Shown in pieces: positions 1 through 6,417 of a DNA stretch of 6,769 bases (position 1 is its first letter; each line of letters starts with the position of its first letter). The notes beneath the pieces are model-generated. The model made no database searches. It was not told the DNA's origin and saw only the letters and a program-made list of their open reading frames with translations. Location: positions 1-6,769 of the forward strand of contig CAZNYG010000090.1 in the NCBI GenBank assembly GCA_964577205.1, read 5' to 3'. The stretch is from CAZNYG01 sp964577205 (GTDB lineage Bacteria; Elusimicrobiota; Endomicrobiia; Endomicrobiales; CAIRNS01). The position numbers and the translations under genes were made by a program.

Positions 1-970
1 TGCGGGATTCGTTGTCAATAAGGGCATCGACCGCTTCCTGCAGCAGGCGCTTTTCATTGTTGATCATGACTGCCGGCGCTTTAAGCTGTTCGATGTGGCG
101 GAGGCGGTTGTTGCGGTTAATGATCCTTCTGTAAAGGTCGTTCAGATCGGATGTCGCGAAGCGGCCGCCTTCAAGGGCGACCAGCGGACGAAGGTCCGGA
201 GGGATGACGGGAAGCACAGTCAGTATCATCCAGTCGGGACGGGTCGCCGACGCCGCGAATCCTTCTACCACGCGCAGTTTACGGATAAGGCGGGCGCGTT
301 CGGCGTCTGATTTGGTCTTTTTAATCTCTTCGTGGAGGCTTTTCGCTTCCGCGGCCAGATCGATCTTTTCCAGCAGTTTCAGGATCGCGCCTGCGCCTAT
401 ATCGACTTTCAGCTTGTCCTTGAACTCGGAGCGGTAATTCTGATACTCTTCCTCGGTGATCAGCTGAGTGGCGCGAAGAACGATCTTGCCCGCAGTATCT
501 TTAACATCTTCCAGAACAAGGTAGCGGGTATAGTAAATTACCCGTTCCAGGTCCGTGACCTTCATGTTCAGCATGATGCCGACGCGTGAAGGCGGCTTGC
601 GCAGGAACCACAAATGGGCCACCGGAACGGCAAGTTCGATATGGCCGAAACGCTCGCGGCGCACTTTCGATTCGGTAACTTCCACGCCGCAACGATCGCA
701 CACCTGCCCTTTATGCTTGATGTATTTATATTTGCCGCAATGACATTCCCAGTCCTTTGTCGGCCCGAAGATACGATCGCAGAAAAGGCCGTCGCGCTCG
801 GGTTTGAACGTGCGGTAATTGATCGTCTCCGGTTTCTTGACCTCGCCGAACGACCAGGAGCGGATCTGGTCCGGGCTGGCTATGGTCAGACGGACCGCGT
901 CGAAACTGGTGAAGTTCAGCTGCGGTGTATTTTTCTTCTTGCCTGGAATGGTAAAATTAAATTTAGCCAT
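1..970 (-). CDS. rpoC: DNA-directed RNA polymerase subunit beta' (N-terminal part, cut by window edge)
   Basis: RpoC forms the clamp and, with beta, the active centre of RNA polymerase in the cytoplasm. The window holds 323 complete codons of a protein normally well over 1100 residues; the catalytic Asp motif (NADFDGD) would lie beyond the left edge. Translation from the ATG at 970 begins MAKFNFTIPGKKK. Residues 76-94 carry the beta' zinc-ribbon cysteines C76, C78, C91 and C94 (CHCGK...CDRCGVEV), followed by KVRRERFGHIELAVPVAHLWF. Residues 247-290 (WMILTVLPVIPPDLRP, then GGRFATSDLNDLYRRIINRNNRL) are the highly conserved stretch that includes the lid. A good Shine-Dalgarno sequence, AAGGA (980-976), stands 5 nt before the ATG. 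It starts 16 nt after the rpoB stop, so co-transcription with rpoB is expected. No frameshift is seen. Identification is certain; incompleteness is only due to the window edge. Confidence 0.98.
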   Translation of the reverse strand, partial: MAKFNFTIPGKKKNTPQLNFTSFDAVRLTIASPDQIRSWSFGEVKKPETINYRTFKPERDGLFCDRIFGPTKDWECHCGKYKYIKHKGQVCDRCGVEVTESKVRRERFGHIELAVPVAHLWFLRKPPSRVGIMLNMKVTDLERVIYYTRYLVLEDVKDTAGKIVLRATQLITEEEYQNYRSEFKDKLKVDIGAGAILKLLEKIDLAAEAKSLHEEIKKTKSDAERARLIRKLRVVEGFAASATRPDWMILTVLPVIPPDLRPLVALEGGRFATSDLNDLYRRIINRNNRLRHIEQLKAPAVMINNEKRLLQEAVDALIDNESR

Positions 971-986
971 TGTATTCCTTTACCCC

Positions 987-3900
987 TTACTCTTTTGCCG
1001 TTACTTTTTTTTCTTTGGGCCTGGCCGCTTTCTCTATACGTTCCTGCTGGAGCAGATCGACGTTGAGGCCGAGGCCTCTCAACTCGTTGATCAGCACCTT
1101 GAACGATTCGGGTATGCCAGGCTCGGATATAGGCTCGCCCTTGATGATGGCGTCATACATCTTGATACGGCCGTTGACATCGTCCGATTTCACGGTAAGG
1201 AATTCCTGGAGGGTGTAGGCCGCGCCGTATCCTTCAATGGCCCACACTTCCATTTCCCCGAACCGCTGGCCGCCGAACTGCGCTTTGCCGCCTAACGGCT
1301 GGCGGGTGATCAGCGAATAGGGGCCGGTCGAACGGGCATGGATCTTGTCTTCCACCAGATGGATCAGCTTGAGGAAGTACATACAGCCGATCGTGACTTT
1401 TTCCATGAAAGGCTGTCCGGTACGGCCGTCGTACAATGTGATCTTGCAGTCGTCGGTGGGCAGATACTTCGCCTCATAATCCCTCAGCGCGCTGTCAAGC
1501 TCTTCGCCCTTGATCCCGGATGTCGCAAGCTCTTTGCGCTTATCATCGATAAGCTTCTTCTTCGCGGCGCGGATCTGCTCGGTGATCTGTTCTTCCTGAG
1601 CGCCGTCAAATACCGGCGTCACCATCTGGGTTTGAAGGACCGACCCGGCCCATCCGAGCATCGCTTCGAGCAGCTGCCCCACGTTCATACGTGAAGGAAT
1701 GGAAAGCGGAGAGAATACCGCGTCCACCGGAGTTCCGTCGGGCATCCGGGGCATGTCTTCCACCGGCAGGATGCGCGCGACGACGCCCTTGTTCCCGTGG
1801 CGTCCGGCAAGCTTGTCGCCCACCTGAACTTTGGATTTTGTCGCGATATATACTTTGACGACCTTGTTTACTGAAACCGAGAGTTCGTCGCCCTTCTTTG
1901 AACGCTCTTTCTCTTTCACGCGGGCCTGACGAAGGATCTCTTCCTTCTCGTCATACAGCGCTTCTATCTTCGTTCTTTCGTTAGCTTTCGCTTCGGCAAG
2001 GCGTTCTTTCCTGTCTTTTTTGAGCTTATCCATCGCCGTTTTGTACGCCGCGTCGAAATCGTCCTGCTTTTTCTTGATCTCTTTGTCGGTCAGTTTTTCG
2101 CGGCGGACGAACGTGCGCACGCCGATGACCCTGCCCTGCGTTCCGGGCGGAACCCGAAGGGACGCATCCTGAACATCTTCGGCTTTCTTGCCGAAAAGGA
2201 CTCTCAGAAGCCGTTCCTCGGGGGTTGACTGCTGCTCGCCCTTGGGAGTTGTTTTGCCGACAAGGATGTCACCGCGCTGAACGAACGCGCCGATACGAAC
2301 GATACCTTCTTCGTCAAGATTCAGAAGATCGTCGGCGCCGACGTTCGGGATATCCCGGGTGATCTCTTCGGGACGCCCTTTCGTTTCGCGGGATTCCGTC
2401 TGGAACTCGCGGACGTGGATCGAAGTGAATTTATCGTTCTGAAGAAGCTTTTCCGAAAGAAGGATAGCGTCTTCGAAGTTATATCCGTCCCACGGCATGA
2501 ACGCCATGAGGATGTTCTGTCCAAGCGCGAGCTGGCCGTCTTTCGTACACGGCCCGTCAGCGATGACGTCGCCTTTCCTGACCTTCTGTCCGAGATTAAT
2601 CATCGGCGTCTGATTGATGCAGGTATCCTGGTTCGAACGGACATATTTTCTCAGATTATAGACATCGATACCCGGCTTGCCTTCTTCGCTCCAGATGCAT
2701 ATTTCATCCGAAGAGAGGCTGACGATCTCCCCGCCGCGGCGGGCGATCTGGACGACACCGGAGTCGCTGGCGACTTTCTCTTCGATCCCGGTCGCCACAT
2801 ACGACTGCTCCGCGACAAGGATGGGCACCGCCTGGCGCTGCATGTTCGAACCCATGAGAGCGCGGTTCGCGTCGTCATGTTCAAGAAAGGGTATAAGACC
2901 CGCGGAAATAGAAATAACCTGCATGGGAGAAATGTCCATGTAGTTGATTTTTTTCGGGTCAACCACGGGAAAATCACCGCGGTAACGGCAGGCGACAAGA
3001 TCGCCCGTGAAACGGCCGCCCCTGTCTATGGGGGCATTGGCCTGAGCTATAATGTTTTCATCTTCCTTGTCAGCGGTCAGATATTCGATCTTGTCGGTCA
3101 CGCGGCCGCTCTCGACTTTGCGGTACGGCGACTCTATAAGGCCGAAATCGTTAACGCGGGCGTACGTTGCCAGCGATGTAATAAGACCGATATTCGGGCC
3201 TTCGGGAGTCTCAATCGGGCAAATACGTCCATAGTGCGTGTGATGCACGTCGCGGACCTCGAAACCCGCGCGTTTCCGATGCAGACCGCCGGGGCCAAGG
3301 GCGCTGAGGCGGCGTTTATGCGTCAGTTCCGCCAGAGGGTTAGTCTGATCCATGAACTGCGAAAGCTGTGAAGTCCCAAAGAACTTGCGGACCTGCGCGA
3401 CGAACGGCGTGATATTGATAAGGCCGCGGGGCGTAATGGTCGCCTTGTCCTGCATGTTCATGTGCTCGCGGACCAGACGCGCCATCTGTACCAGTCCGAT
3501 ACGGATCTGGTTCTCAAGCAGTTCGCCCACCGAACGGACGCGCCGGTTGCCAAGATGATCGATATCGTCCATCTCGATCTTTATCTTCTTGCCCCCTTCA
3601 ACATACTCGGGGACCCCATTGTATATCATGAGAAGATACTTGATCGTCGCGACGATGTCTTCGCGGGTAAGCGTGCGTTTGTGTTCGGAAGGGGTATTGA
3701 AATCGAATTGCTTTTTCTTGTTGAGGGCCTCGAACAGAGGGCCGAGCTTTTTGAATATCTTGTAACGGCCCACCAGGCTCAGATCGTAACGGCGGGTTGA
3801 CTTGAATAACAGTTCATCAAGAAAACCCTGCGCGCGTTCCTGAATGATGAATTCCTGTGTTTTCAGGATCTTGTAAATGAGGTTGATCGCTTCTTTCTTT

Positions 3901-4781
3901 GTCTTGATAGGATCGCGGCGCAGCGTAAGCAGAATTGTGGGATCGCGATGAACAACAACCGAATTAATGCGTTTCTCTCTCAGCTTCTGGAGAACCTCGT
4001 CCTTAATTTCCTTCCCGGCCTCAAAGATCACTTCGCCGGTGCCGGTATCAACAATATCTTTAGCGGTAAATTTGCCGATCAGGTTCTCTGTCGCGTTATC
4101 GTCGACCGGCACATCTTCATGTGCCTGGAAAAGGTCCATAATATCGCTGTCAGCCTCAAACCCCAGCGCGCGCAGGAACGTTGTCGCGAGGATCTTGCGC
4201 TTGCGGTCAATGCGGACATAAAGCAGGCTGTTCTGGTCGAATTCAAACTCTACCCAGGCCCCGCGATAGGGTATGACCCGGGCAAAATAGATCGGTTTCC
4301 CGTATGTGGTCACCCTCTTTTCTTCATCTTCTTCAAAAATAACCCCCGGTGAACGGTGTATCTGGCTGACAACGACGCGTTCGGCGCCGTTAATAATGAA
4401 TGTGGCCGTATCGGTCATCAGAGGGATATCGCCGAAATACACTTCCTGCTCGGCAAGTTCCTTTTCTTTCCCGCTTTCCTGCTTCTGCGCGAGACGGAGC
4501 AGAATTTTCAGCGGGGCGGCGAATGTCGCGTCGCGGGCAATCGACTCTTCTTCCGAATATTTTGGCTCACCAAGGGAATAAGAAATAAACTCGAGTGTGA
4601 GACTTCCGTCGGAATTGGTAAGAGGGAAAACATCGCGGAATGCGCCTTCGAGCCCGTGAGGCTTGCGTTTCTCAGGAGGGACGTTCTGCTGCAAAAACTC
4701 TGCGAACGATTCTTTCTGCATCTCGAGAAGCAGCGGTGGTTCAATTGCCGGATTGATCCTGCCAAAGTTCACTTTTTTCAT
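987..4781 (-). CDS. rpoB: DNA-directed RNA polymerase subunit beta
   Basis: Complete 1264-residue beta subunit of RNA polymerase. Visible landmarks: protrusion/lobe motif IHRSPGVIFEEDEEK (141-155); the rifampicin-pocket region 467-535 (FFGTSQLSQFMDQTNPL, THKRRLSALGPGG, then GRICPIETPEGPNIGL); the GYNFEDA segment with acidic E770-D771; the active-site-facing GDKLAGRHGNKGV motif (988-1000) with K990 and K998; and the C-terminal block 1145-1203 (KIHARSTGPYSLITRQPLGG, GGQRFGEMEVWA, LTVKSDD), which meets beta'. Residues about 895-968 are a highly charged Lys/Glu-rich probable coiled coil at the site of the lineage-specific beta insertion; residues about 236-280 look like another lineage-variable insertion. 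The start at 4781 fits the conserved N-terminus MKKVNFGRI, but no Shine-Dalgarno sequence lies at normal distance: the best match, AAAGGG (4803-4798), is 16 nt from the ATG. It has its own upstream promoter and is followed closely by rpoC. Confidence 0.99.
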   Translation of the reverse strand: MKKVNFGRINPAIEPPLLLEMQKESFAEFLQQNVPPEKRKPHGLEGAFRDVFPLTNSDGSLTLEFISYSLGEPKYSEEESIARDATFAAPLKILLRLAQKQESGKEKELAEQEVYFGDIPLMTDTATFIINGAERVVVSQIHRSPGVIFEEDEEKRVTTYGKPIYFARVIPYRGAWVEFEFDQNSLLYVRIDRKRKILATTFLRALGFEADSDIMDLFQAHEDVPVDDNATENLIGKFTAKDIVDTGTGEVIFEAGKEIKDEVLQKLREKRINSVVVHRDPTILLTLRRDPIKTKKEAINLIYKILKTQEFIIQERAQGFLDELLFKSTRRYDLSLVGRYKIFKKLGPLFEALNKKKQFDFNTPSEHKRTLTREDIVATIKYLLMIYNGVPEYVEGGKKIKIEMDDIDHLGNRRVRSVGELLENQIRIGLVQMARLVREHMNMQDKATITPRGLINITPFVAQVRKFFGTSQLSQFMDQTNPLAELTHKRRLSALGPGGLHRKRAGFEVRDVHHTHYGRICPIETPEGPNIGLITSLATYARVNDFGLIESPYRKVESGRVTDKIEYLTADKEDENIIAQANAPIDRGGRFTGDLVACRYRGDFPVVDPKKINYMDISPMQVISISAGLIPFLEHDDANRALMGSNMQRQAVPILVAEQSYVATGIEEKVASDSGVVQIARRGGEIVSLSSDEICIWSEEGKPGIDVYNLRKYVRSNQDTCINQTPMINLGQKVRKGDVIADGPCTKDGQLALGQNILMAFMPWDGYNFEDAILLSEKLLQNDKFTSIHVREFQTESRETKGRPEEITRDIPNVGADDLLNLDEEGIVRIGAFVQRGDILVGKTTPKGEQQSTPEERLLRVLFGKKAEDVQDASLRVPPGTQGRVIGVRTFVRREKLTDKEIKKKQDDFDAAYKTAMDKLKKDRKERLAEAKANERTKIEALYDEKEEILRQARVKEKERSKKGDELSVSVNKVVKVYIATKSKVQVGDKLAGRHGNKGVVARILPVEDMPRMPDGTPVDAVFSPLSIPSRMNVGQLLEAMLGWAGSVLQTQMVTPVFDGAQEEQITEQIRAAKKKLIDDKRKELATSGIKGEELDSALRDYEAKYLPTDDCKITLYDGRTGQPFMEKVTIGCMYFLKLIHLVEDKIHARSTGPYSLITRQPLGGKAQFGGQRFGEMEVWAIEGYGAAYTLQEFLTVKSDDVNGRIKMYDAIIKGEPISEPGIPESFKVLINELRGLGLNVDLLQQERIEKAARPKEKKVTAKE

Positions 4782-4814
4782 ATTTTTGACGCAAACACCC
4801 TTTAAAGAAGGTTA

Positions 4815-4856
4815 TCCCGCATTCACGCGCATATGACAGAACGCAAAAAAGCGGGA
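4815..4856 (-). promoter_or_regulatory. Second possible stem in the rpoB leader
   Basis: TCCCGC (4856-4851) can pair with GCGGGA (4820-4815) across a 30-nt loop that begins with T6. The six pairs are GC-rich but the loop is long, so this is a weak structural call. It sits between the long 5' hairpin and the rpoB start and could form part of a structured untranslated region that lacks a close Shine-Dalgarno sequence. Confidence 0.25.
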
Positions 4857-4860
4857 CTGG

Positions 4861-4906
4861 GCCCCACGATAACACGGCACCTGAAACACCGCATTACACG
4901 TGGGGC
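4861..4906 (-). promoter_or_regulatory. Long hairpin in the rpoB leader RNA
   Basis: In the minus-strand RNA, an 8-bp GC-rich stem (4899-4906 with 4861-4868, GCCCCACG/CGTGGGGC) continues, after a small asymmetric internal loop, into a 10-bp stem (4887-4896 with 4870-4879) closed by a 7-nt loop. Four of the inner pairs are G-U wobbles in this strand and would be A-C mismatches in the opposite strand, which favours a structure in the rpoB transcript. It would begin about 9 nt after the predicted start of transcription, so it may protect the 5' end of the message or be an RNase III substrate. A T6 run (4850-4845) follows only after a 10-nt gap, so it is not a normal terminator. I do not recognise a named RNA family here. 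Confidence 0.6.
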
Positions 4907-4921
4907 TCAATTAAAAATATT

Positions 4922-4949
4922 ATTATACTAATTCCTATGAAAAAGTCAA
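4922..4949 (-). promoter_or_regulatory. Sigma70-type promoter for rpoB-rpoC
   Basis: The minus strand reads TTGACT (4949-4944), a 16-nt spacer, then a perfect TATAAT (4927-4922), followed by AT-rich sequence. The -35 box matches TTGACA at five of six positions. The expected transcription start is near 4915, giving an rpoB leader of about 134 nt. The -35 box begins 17 nt after the rplL stop, and no terminator separates it from rplL, so rpoBC may be transcribed both from here and from upstream. This is the clearest promoter in the window; activity is inferred from consensus only. Confidence 0.8.
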
Positions 4950-4966
4950 GTACTACACGAGGGTAT

Positions 4967-5353
4967 TTACTTCAGTTCGACCGTCGCGCCTACTTCGACC
5001 AGCTTCTTCTTGATATCTTCGGCCTGGTCTTTAGGAACATTTTCCTTCACCGGCTTCGGGGCGCCGTCAACAAGGTCTTTTGCTTCTTTGAGGCCAAGCC
5101 CGGTTATTTCACGGATAACTTTGATCACAGGGATCTTGTTAGCTCCGGATGAAGCAAGAACGACCGTGAATTCGGTCTTTTCTTCAGCAGCGGCAGCGGC
5201 TCCACCAGCAGCGGGAGCTGCGGCGACAGCGACCGGGGCCGAGGCTGAAACTCCAAACTTCTCTTCAAGCGCTTTCACCAGTTCTGAAAGCTCAAGGACC
5301 GACATTGAGGAAATCGCTTCGATCATTGCGTCTTTGCTGAGTTTGTCTGCCAT
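4967..5353 (-). CDS. rplL: 50S ribosomal protein L7/L12
   Basis: L7/L12 forms the multimeric ribosomal stalk that recruits and stimulates the translational GTPases. The 128-residue protein has normal family length and layout: N-terminal dimerisation helices (about 1-34, MADKLSKDAMIEAISSMSVLELSELVKALEEKFGV), a flexible Ala/Pro/Gly-rich hinge (about 36-56), and the globular C-terminal domain (about 58-128) with EKTEFTVVL, KIPVIKVIREITGLGLKEAKDLVD and the end KKLVEVGATVELK. A strong GGAGGT (5368-5363) is 9 nt before the ATG, much better than the signal of rpoB, in keeping with the several copies of L12 needed per ribosome. It follows rplJ by 89 nt and precedes the rpoB promoter. Confidence 0.99.
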   Translation of the reverse strand: MADKLSKDAMIEAISSMSVLELSELVKALEEKFGVSASAPVAVAAAPAAGGAAAAAEEKTEFTVVLASSGANKIPVIKVIREITGLGLKEAKDLVDGAPKPVKENVPKDQAEDIKKKLVEVGATVELK

Positions 5354-5388
5354 TGGATTACTACCTCCATTGAAAAATATACTTACTA

Positions 5389-5416
5389 TTCCATTTCAAA
5401 TTTTAAATTGCAAATT
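5389..5416. repeat. 7-nt tandem microrepeat in the rplJ-rplL spacer
   Basis: On the plus strand the units are TTCCATT, TCAAATT, TTAAATT and GCAAATT (5389-5395, 5396-5402, 5403-5409, 5410-5416). The last three share the core AAATT; the first is degenerate. The stretch is AT-rich and unlike the flanking genes. Such low-complexity runs are common in bacterial spacers, and no function is evident beyond an unstructured lead-in to the strong rplL ribosome-binding site. Confidence 0.45.
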
Positions 5417-5442
5417 GCCCGTTTGACGATATTGTCTATCTT

Positions 5443-5967
5443 TTATGCCGCTTCTTTCTGCTTGCGTACCGCGTCAAGCGCATAGACCGCTTTGCGGATA
5501 GTACCCTGCATGACATTGACAAGCCCATACACCGGGCCCTGCAGCGTGCCCAGCAGTTTTCCGACCAGTACTTGATGAGACGGAAGGGCGGCCAGCGCTT
5601 TTACTTCGTCCGAAGTCAATACTTTATCACCGAGCAAGCCCGCCTTTATCTTCAGCTTAGCGTGATCTTTGGCGAAGTCAACCAGAGCCTTCGCGCCGGC
5701 AACGGGGTCACCCTTTTGAACCGCTATCGCTATAGGCCCTCTGAAAAACTCTGACAGCGACCCAAGCCCCGTGTCCTTCAAAACGATCTTTCCCAGTGTG
5801 TTCTTTACAACGGTATATTCCGCTTTCTGCGCGCGAAGCTTTGCCCTCAGGTCAGAAAGATCGGCGACGGTCAGCCCCTGATACTCAGTGACTATAACCG
5901 ACGAGTTCTCCTTCAGCTTCTGAGAAAGCTCTTTGACCACCTGGGCTTTCTCTTCTCTTTTTCCCAT
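5443..5967 (-). CDS. rplJ: 50S ribosomal protein L10
   Basis: L10 anchors the L7/L12 dimers to the GTPase-associated centre of 23S rRNA and, in bacteria studied, represses its own operon through the leader RNA. The 174-residue product is of normal length. Family landmarks are the basic N-terminus MGKREEKAQVVKELSQKL, SSVIVTEYQGLTVADLSDLR (22-41), YTVVKNTL (51-58), FFRGPIAIAVQKGDPV (74-89) and LPSHQVLVGKLLGTLQGP (128-145). The C-terminal helix (about 148-174) is the expected platform for L12 dimers. AAGGAG (5979-5974) lies 6 nt upstream of the ATG at 5967. The neighbours are odd: instead of rplK-rplA, the preceding gene is 5S rRNA. No defect is visible. Confidence 0.98.
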   Translation of the reverse strand: MGKREEKAQVVKELSQKLKENSSVIVTEYQGLTVADLSDLRAKLRAQKAEYTVVKNTLGKIVLKDTGLGSLSEFFRGPIAIAVQKGDPVAGAKALVDFAKDHAKLKIKAGLLGDKVLTSDEVKALAALPSHQVLVGKLLGTLQGPVYGLVNVMQGTIRKAVYALDAVRKQKEAA

Positions 5968-5985
5968 GATGCTCTCCTTGTAACC

Positions 5986-6028
5986 AAAAAAAATTAAGAC
6001 CTCTGCCGAGAGCGGAAGAAGTCTTAAT
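5986..6028 (-). terminator. Intrinsic terminator/attenuator upstream of rplJ
   Basis: The minus-strand RNA can form a 12-bp stem (6028-6017 with 6004-5993; ATTAAGACTTCT with AGAGGTCTTAAT, one G-U pair), a 1x1 mismatch, three more pairs (CCG/CGG) and a four-base loop CTCT, followed directly by T8 (5993-5986, the first T shared with the stem). This is a textbook Rho-independent terminator. It ends only about 7 nt before the rplJ ribosome-binding site and cannot be the terminator of any upstream protein gene. It is therefore best read as an attenuator for rplJL, and it is also the first strong terminator after 5S rRNA. Confidence 0.85.
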
Positions 6029-6054
6029 CATCAAGTTGTTCTTCAGCGTCTCGG
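6006..6054 (-). promoter_or_regulatory. Probable L10 leader: alternative (antiterminator) fold
   Basis: The segment 6054-6049 (CCGAGA) pairs with 6011-6006 (TCTCGG), and 6044-6039 (GAAGAA) pairs with 6020-6015 (TTCTTC), separated by a small internal loop (4 by 3 nt) and closed by an 18-nt loop. Bases 6017-6020 also form the outer arm of the downstream terminator stem, and 6006-6015 its apex, so the two folds exclude each other. Autogenous control of rplJL by L10-L12 binding to the leader is well established, by translation control in E. coli and by attenuation in Bacillus. Position and switch geometry fit that family, but I could not verify the L10-binding kink-turn by eye. Confidence 0.6.
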
Positions 6055-6112
6055 TAAGATTCCCCGCCGCCTTCACGGGGAATTTAATCCCGCGATAGAC
6101 GCGGGATCTTAC
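6054..6112. repeat. Composite palindrome: two GC-rich hairpins inside a closing stem
   Basis: Two perfect 8-bp hairpins lie side by side: ATTCCCCG/CGGGGAAT (6059-6066 with 6076-6083, 9-nt loop) and ATCCCGCG/CGCGGGAT (6087-6094 with 6100-6107, 5-nt loop). They are enclosed by GTAAGAT/ATCTTAC (6054-6060 with 6106-6112), giving a possible three-way junction. Either it is part of the rplJ leader RNA, perhaps a protein-binding domain preceding the attenuator, or it is a dispersed REP/BIME-like palindromic element, whose style it strongly resembles. No T-run follows either hairpin, so they are not classical terminators. Confidence 0.6.
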
Positions 6113-6146
6113 TGTCTTTGACGTTGTATTCTATTTAAAAAGAAAT

Positions 6147-6263
6147 CCCGGCGGCGACCTACTCTCCCAATACCCTGCGGTACAAGTACCATCGGCCCTG
6201 GTGGGCTTAACTTCCGAGTTCGGAATGAGATCGGGTGTGACCCCACCGGAAAAGCCACCGGGA
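6147..6263 (-). rRNA. rrf: 5S ribosomal RNA
   Basis: The minus strand starts TCCCGGTGGCTTTTCCGGTG and carries the conserved 5S core with CCGAACTCGGAAGTTAAGC and the 3' part GGGAGAGTAGGTCGCCGCCGGG. The terminal helix pairs CCCGGTGGC with GCCGCCGGG (one G-U). Length of about 117 nt is normal. A T-rich stretch (ATTTCTTTTT) follows the 3' end, which may aid release or processing but has no dedicated terminator hairpin of its own. End positions are good to a few bases. Confidence 0.97.
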
Positions 6264-6417
6264 ATAAATTTTGCTTCGCAAAATTTAAAGCAATAGAACA
6301 AAAGAGCAATAGACAATAAATTGTGCGCTCTTTATTCAAATAGCCTGCACTTTGTGAAGCATTAAACACTTAATAGAGTAATTCAGCGGCATTCTGATGA
6401 AAAGGATCGAAAAATAT
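6264..6417 (-). other. 23S-5S internal transcribed spacer
   Basis: This spacer of about 154 nt has no tRNA and no credible open reading frame. It contains two inverted repeats: a perfect 9-bp stem with a 3-nt loop (6266-6274 with 6278-6286, AAATTTTGC/GCAAAATTT) immediately before the 5S, and an outer 7-bp stem AAAGAGC/GCTCTTT (6301-6307 with 6327-6333) around a small inner stem (ACAA/TTGT, 6313-6316 with 6321-6324). A 9-nt direct repeat AGCAATAGA occurs at 6289-6297 and 6305-6313. The hairpins are plausible processing sites in the rRNA precursor. No promoter stands out. Confidence 0.7.

Noticed and set aside
2415..3371. 318-codon plus-strand open frame inside rpoB
   Set aside because: It lies wholly antisense to the certain rpoB coding sequence, has no recognisable domain, and arises from codon bias in the opposite strand.
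4845..4906. rpoB leader hairpin as an intrinsic terminator
   Set aside because: The T6 run begins 10 nt after the stem ends, too far for normal intrinsic termination, and termination here would silence the strong promoter just upstream.
5885..6076. 63-codon minus-strand frame spanning the rplJ leader, a possible leader peptide
   Set aside because: It overlaps the start of rplJ out of frame, covers the terminator stem and its T-run, and has no clear ribosome-binding site.
6126..6146. T-rich stretch after 5S as an intrinsic terminator
   Set aside because: The only stem before it is the 5S terminal helix, which closes the mature RNA and is not a compact terminator hairpin; the T-run is also interrupted.
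6109..6369. Minus-strand open frames across 5S and its flanks
   Set aside because: They overlap 5S rRNA in full and their translations show no protein family features.
5968..6417. tRNA genes in the rRNA spacers
   Set aside because: No cloverleaf, TTCRANY T-loop motif or CCA-ended acceptor stem could be found in either the 23S-5S or the 5S-rplJ spacer.
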